Shown here in pieces: positions 53,289 to 56,644 of a stretch of DNA of 56,644 nucleotides (position 1 is its first letter; each line of letters opens with the position of its first letter). A program made the translations under genes and the position numbers. The notes beneath the pieces are model-generated. The model saw only the letters and a list, made by a program, of their open reading frames with translations, was not told the DNA's origin and did no database searches. This DNA is from an uncultured Azospirillum sp. (GTDB lineage: Bacteria > Pseudomonadota > Alphaproteobacteria > RF32 > CAG-239). The DNA lies in contig UQAB01000011.1 in the NCBI GenBank assembly GCA_900538765.1, positions 1 through 56,644 of the forward strand, given 5' to 3'.

Positions 53289-55064
53289 ATGATTGAAGAA
53301 GAATTACAGTCTGCCCCGCAAATTAAATTTACGGAACACTACAAAAAGATGTGGCCGTACGTCAAACCTTATTGGTTCCGGGCGTTGTTGGCCGTTTTGA
53401 TAAGTGTTCCCATCGGCGCGCTGGATGCGGTTGTCGCCCTGGCTTTGAAACCTTATATGGACATCGTCTTAATTGACAAATCGCATGAGTCTCCGGTTTA
53501 TATTCCGTTGTTGATTGTGGCTTTCACGTCGCTTCAGGGTTTTTTGAATTATTTTGCTACTTATTTAAATACCTGGGTTGGCACGAAAATCGACCAGGAC
53601 TTGAAACGCAATTTATATCGCAAACTGCTGTTTCTGGAACCGTCTTATTTCGACAAGCACAGTTCAGGTTATGTTTTGCAGCGCTTTGGCAACGATTCTT
53701 CCGTTGCCTGCAGTGGTCTGCTTGATAATCTGAAACTTTTTGTTTCCCGCTTTTTCTCTTCGGTATCTTTGATTTGTGTTTTGATTTATAATTCCTGGCA
53801 GCTGTCGATTATTGCGATTCTGGTGCTGTTTTTTGCACTTTTGCCGCTGGCATCCGTCCGCCGCCGGATTAAAAATCTGGTTTTAAAAAGCGTTGCGGAA
53901 AACTCCAAAATTTTTACTAATTACAATGAAGCCTATTCCGGCAATAAGACAATTGCCGCCTATAATATGCAGGAACATGAGTTTAGCCGCTTTGACACGG
54001 TCTTGACCAAGATTTTCAAAATCACCATAAAAATGGTACAGAAAGTCGGCTGGATGACGCCGATGATGCATATTATCGTTTCAATCGGTATCGGTGGCGT
54101 CATTGGCTACGGCAGCTACCTGATTGTCAACGGGGATATCACCAGCGGTAACTTTGTGTCATTTATCACGGCTTTGGTCATGCTTTATAATCCGATAAAA
54201 AGCCTTGGCAAAAACTTCCAGGCCGTGCAGGTTTCTTTCCTGGCGATTGAGCGTGTGGCCGAAATTCTGGAAGTTGAACCGACAATCGGTGACAAACCCG
54301 GAGCCAAAGAACTTCCTGCGGTCAAAAAGTCCATTGATTATAAAAATGTCGATTTTGAATATACCCCGGGAGTCCCTGTGCTTAAAAATGTCAGTTTCAG
54401 TGTTAAACCGGGCATGAGGGTTGCTTTTGTCGGCAATTCAGGCGGCGGTAAAAGTACGCTTGTGAACCTTTTGCCGCGTTTTTATGAAGTTACCGGAGGG
54501 AAAATCAGCATAGATGGTATTGATATTCGCGATTATAAACTGCATTCTCTGCGCGATAATATTGCTGTTGTCTTTCAGGATAATTTTCTTTTTGCCGGAA
54601 CGATTCGTGATAACATCATGATTGGCAAAGCTGATGCAACGGACGAAGAAGTCAGGCGTGCCGTGAAAATGGCATATCTTGATGATTTCATCAATGATTT
54701 GGAAAAAGGGCTTGATACGGACATCGGCGAACGTGGCGCATTGCTCTCTGGCGGACAGCGCCAGCGTTTGGCAATAGCCCGTGCCTTTCTCAAAAATTCT
54801 CAGATTGTTGTTTTGGATGAAGCAACCTCGGCACTGGATAATAAGGCGGAAGCCGTGGTGCAGAAAGCGATTGACAACCTGATGCAGGATCGAACGGTGT
54901 TTGTGATTGCACACCGCCTGTCAACGGTGCAGAATGCCGATTTGATTATGGTGGTGAATGACGGAGAAATTGTTGAAAGCGGCCGTCATGAAGAATTACT
55001 GCAAATAGAAAACGGTGCTTATAAAGCTTTGTATAACGCCCAGTTTAAAAACAAGCACAAATAA
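53289..55064 (+). CDS. msbA: Lipid A export ABC transporter MsbA
   Basis: MsbA flips lipid A-core across the inner membrane. The 591-residue product has six helices and an ATPase domain with Walker A GNSGGGKST, signature LSGGQRQRLA and Walker B VVLDEATSALD. It follows the MsbA pattern in length and layout, including an N-terminal VKPYWFRALLAVLISVPIG-like first helix. A different lipid exporter remains possible. A strong terminator follows. Confidence 0.85.
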   Translation: MIEEELQSAPQIKFTEHYKKMWPYVKPYWFRALLAVLISVPIGALDAVVALALKPYMDIVLIDKSHESPVYIPLLIVAFTSLQGFLNYFATYLNTWVGTKIDQDLKRNLYRKLLFLEPSYFDKHSSGYVLQRFGNDSSVACSGLLDNLKLFVSRFFSSVSLICVLIYNSWQLSIIAILVLFFALLPLASVRRRIKNLVLKSVAENSKIFTNYNEAYSGNKTIAAYNMQEHEFSRFDTVLTKIFKITIKMVQKVGWMTPMMHIIVSIGIGGVIGYGSYLIVNGDITSGNFVSFITALVMLYNPIKSLGKNFQAVQVSFLAIERVAEILEVEPTIGDKPGAKELPAVKKSIDYKNVDFEYTPGVPVLKNVSFSVKPGMRVAFVGNSGGGKSTLVNLLPRFYEVTGGKISIDGIDIRDYKLHSLRDNIAVVFQDNFLFAGTIRDNIMIGKADATDEEVRRAVKMAYLDDFINDLEKGLDTDIGERGALLSGGQRQRLAIARAFLKNSQIVVLDEATSALDNKAEAVVQKAIDNLMQDRTVFVIAHRLSTVQNADLIMVVNDGEIVESGRHEELLQIENGAYKALYNAQFKNKHK

Positions 55065-55073
55065 GAAAATCCA

Positions 55074-55101
55074 AAAACGGCTGAGATTTCTCAGCCGTTT
55101 T
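55074..55101. terminator. Bidirectional intrinsic terminator
   Basis: AAAACGGCTGAG and CTCAGCCGTTTT pair around ATTT with A and T runs, ending both msbA and the opposing cysteine-rich operon. Confidence 0.9.
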
Positions 55102-55111
55102 ATCTGTTTGA

Positions 55112-55759
55112 CTAAATGTATGTACCTGGGCGGCATTGGAAAGAACTTTGGTAGCTCGAAAGCTCACTGTTGCAGTTGCTAAGACAACCACTCATCCAAA
55201 ATCCGTCGGAAGAAGTTGTTACCCTGCCATCTTGGTACATAGTTTTTATTGTTGTACTGACCCAAACACGGTCACAATGCATATTTCCTGAATCATAAGA
55301 ACATGAGCAACCGTTTGAAATGGTTACATTTTTAGAATAAATACAGCAATACCGGGTTCCGCCACAGCCATCTGAACAGGATTCTGTTCCCAGAGAACAT
55401 CCGCTTTCATTTGCTTCAGGAATACACTGTCTTTGACAAATTCCGTTGTTCCATACATATCCGCTGGTACAGCTGCATGATGTATATTTCCCGTTGCAGG
55501 CGCCTGTTGAAGGTTTTGCCTGATTTGCCCCGGTGCAAGTATATTTGTAGGAAGAATCACAGCTTGGTTCGATTTTAGGCGGGCAAAAATAGTAATTTCC
55601 GGTTGGGCATTTAAGACAGTTACCGGTGTTTACGCCACTGGTATATCCCATGCTTGAACAGCTTGGCGTTGTTGTGCATTGCGCTGAAGCTTCGCCGATT
55701 TCGCCCAACATGAAAGGAGCTGCCAGCAAAACAGAACTTAATAAAATAACTTTTTTCAT
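55112..55759 (-). CDS. Secreted cysteine-rich protein, operon copy 3
   Basis: The 215-residue protein has a signal peptide (MKKVILLSSVLLAAPFMLG, then the EASA cleavage) and the module QC.TTPSC..MGYTS...GNCLKCPTGNYYFCP, then CNGKYTSCSC and later cysteine pairs. No DUF1566-like tail is visible; the C-terminal part has its own cysteines (CSYDSGNMHC). It overlaps the upstream gene by 4 nt (ATGA), so the three genes at the window end form one operon. Confidence 0.75.
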   Translation of the reverse strand: MKKVILLSSVLLAAPFMLGEIGEASAQCTTTPSCSSMGYTSGVNTGNCLKCPTGNYYFCPPKIEPSCDSSYKYTCTGANQAKPSTGACNGKYTSCSCTSGYVWNNGICQRQCIPEANESGCSLGTESCSDGCGGTRYCCIYSKNVTISNGCSCSYDSGNMHCDRVWVSTTIKTMYQDGRVTTSSDGFWMSGCLSNCNSELSSYQSSFQCRPGTYI

Positions 55760-56241
55760 AATGTTGCTCCTTTTCTACATCTGGATGCATAATTGGCATC
55801 AAGCCAGTTATAACAAGCATTTTCTGTTGAAAATGAAATTTCGTCTTTAGAATGAGAAAAAATTCCTTCATCAAAATAATAACCGGAACTGCTCGTTTGT
55901 TGACTTCCGTCAGAATATTCGGAAACAATAGTTACTTTTCCATAAGGGGTATAGAAAGAGTTTCCTGTAAATTTAATACATTCACATCCGGCAGATTTTC
56001 TGTACTCGTTTACCAATGTAATCCCTCCTCCAGACGAACTTCCGCCATTGGATGTATTGTTTTTCGGACAAGCCCAGTAATTCCCGAAAGGGCATTTGAC
56101 GCAGTTTCCTGTATTCGAAGCCGAGGTATATCCCAGTGTAGGGCAGTCCTGCGTAACGCAGTCAGCCGCGAAAACATTGCTGCTCAGCACAAAAGGAGTA
56201 ACAAACAAGACAGAACTCAATAAGCGCATTTTTCTTAACAT
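55756..56241 (-). CDS. Secreted cysteine-rich protein, operon copy 2
   Basis: The 161-residue protein has a signal peptide and the module DCVTQDC..LGYTSASNTGNCVKCPFGNYWACP, cut here at CPFGNYWACP. A Ser/Gly linker (NGGSSSGGG) follows, then a short domain with cysteines in GCECI and near the C-terminus. It is the middle gene of the three-gene run and a member of the family seen at 163, 11792, 39218 and 55759. Confidence 0.75.
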   Translation of the reverse strand: MLRKMRLLSSVLFVTPFVLSSNVFAADCVTQDCPTLGYTSASNTGNCVKCPFGNYWACPKNNTSNGGSSSGGGITLVNEYRKSAGCECIKFTGNSFYTPYGKVTIVSEYSDGSQQTSSSGYYFDEGIFSHSKDEISFSTENACYNWLDANYASRCRKGATL

Positions 56242-56263
56242 TTTTTAGCCCTCCAAACCAGAA

Positions 56264-56644
56264 TTATAAATCACTACAGTTGATCGGTTCGTAAACAGGA
56301 GTAGTCAATTGGTAACTTTCTTTAGCCTTATACTCTAAACATTGCTCCATGCTGTTATAAATGAAAAAACGGGTCTCCCTAAAACCGGGGATTTCTTTTG
56401 ATTTATTTTCGTCGTAATAAAGTGCAGTTGTTGTATAAAGCGGATATTGACTTCCTTGTTGTTTACATTCCATAGATATTGCGAACCTATACGCTCTGCA
56501 TGTTTCTGCTTCATTTCCTCCGGTATTTCCGCCGGAAGATCCTCCGGTACTTCCGTTGTCCAAACAGAAGACGTAAGATGTATCAAAGGGGCACTTGACC
56601 GTTGTGCCGGTACATGTTTTCCTGGCATAGCCCAAAGCACCGCA
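56264..56644 (-). CDS. Secreted cysteine-rich protein, partial (5' end outside window)
   Basis: The coding frame continues past the right end of the window. The visible part starts CGALGYARKTC, then KCPFDTSYVFC, then a Gly/Ser linker (TGGSSGGNTGG) and a C-terminal domain with four cysteines. The signal peptide and first cysteines are cut off. It belongs to the same family and operon as the next two genes on the minus strand. Confidence 0.7.
   Translation of the reverse strand, partial: CGALGYARKTCTGTTVKCPFDTSYVFCLDNGSTGGSSGGNTGGNEAETCRAYRFAISMECKQQGSQYPLYTTTALYYDENKSKEIPGFRETRFFIYNSMEQCLEYKAKESYQLTTPVYEPINCSDL

Noticed and set aside
1..56644. CRISPR array
   Set aside because: No regularly spaced direct repeats or cas genes are visible.

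Overview
The window reads as a chromosomal segment of a host-associated or gut-type alphaproteobacterium. The evidence is gene content: a yajC-secD-secF operon, a SUF-only Fe-S gene set (sufB, sufC, sufD, sufS, plus sufE and sufT elsewhere), murA preceded by a 49-codon basic protein, an alphaproteobacterial-style XRE regulator, MsbA, Dtd and Tgt. Core genes have moderate GC. An island from about 19.0 to 26.7 kb is much more AT-rich. The taxonomic placement is inference from gene content and style, not from a marker tree.

Layout. 0-1.2 kb: a structured leader RNA, a secreted cysteine-rich protein and a terminator. 1.2-6.3 kb (minus): SecF, SecD, YajC, a LysM/M23 lipoprotein and a PAS plus degenerate GGDEF protein. 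6.4-11.4 kb (plus): sufB, a MazG-like gene, sufC, sufD, sufS. 11.4-12.7 kb: a second copy of the leader, cysteine-rich gene and terminator unit. 12.7-18.8 kb (minus): an eight-gene run of small protein, murA, sufT, glutamine amidotransferase, sufE, a succinyl-CoA-ligase-like beta/alpha pair with altered catalytic residues, and comF. 18.9-26.7 kb: tRNA-Thr carrying the remnant of an integrated element (serine recombinase C-terminus, two face-to-face promoters, GIY-YIG protein, AAA ATPase, BRO-N protein, class III Fic protein, XRE regulator, SGNH hydrolase, CYTH protein, DUF1653). 26.8-37.9 kb: DUF805 fusion, lipoprotein, trpS, serS, an RNA-like intergenic region, XRE regulator, HAD phosphatase, a membrane-anchored Memo-AMMECR1 fusion, an M49-like metallopeptidase, L-serine dehydratase and small membrane proteins. 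37.9-55.1 kb: a third type of cysteine-rich secreted protein, tgt, LOG protein, glycosyltransferase, LDH, two ABC exporters, an SpmA/SpmB-like fusion, CorA and dtd. 55.1 kb to the end (minus): three more cysteine-rich secreted proteins in one operon.

The main unexplained content is a family of six secreted cysteine-rich proteins sharing an N-terminal module (C..(L/M)GY...KCP..C). Two of them sit in duplicated transcription units that share a three-way-junction leader. That leader ends in an intrinsic terminator only about 25 nt before the start codon, which is the layout of an attenuator or riboswitch. Other items worth checking are a converted succinyl-CoA-ligase pair, a pair of convergent promoters over a hairpin in the island (antisense control or a type I toxin-antitoxin), and a second possible structured RNA between serS and an XRE regulator.
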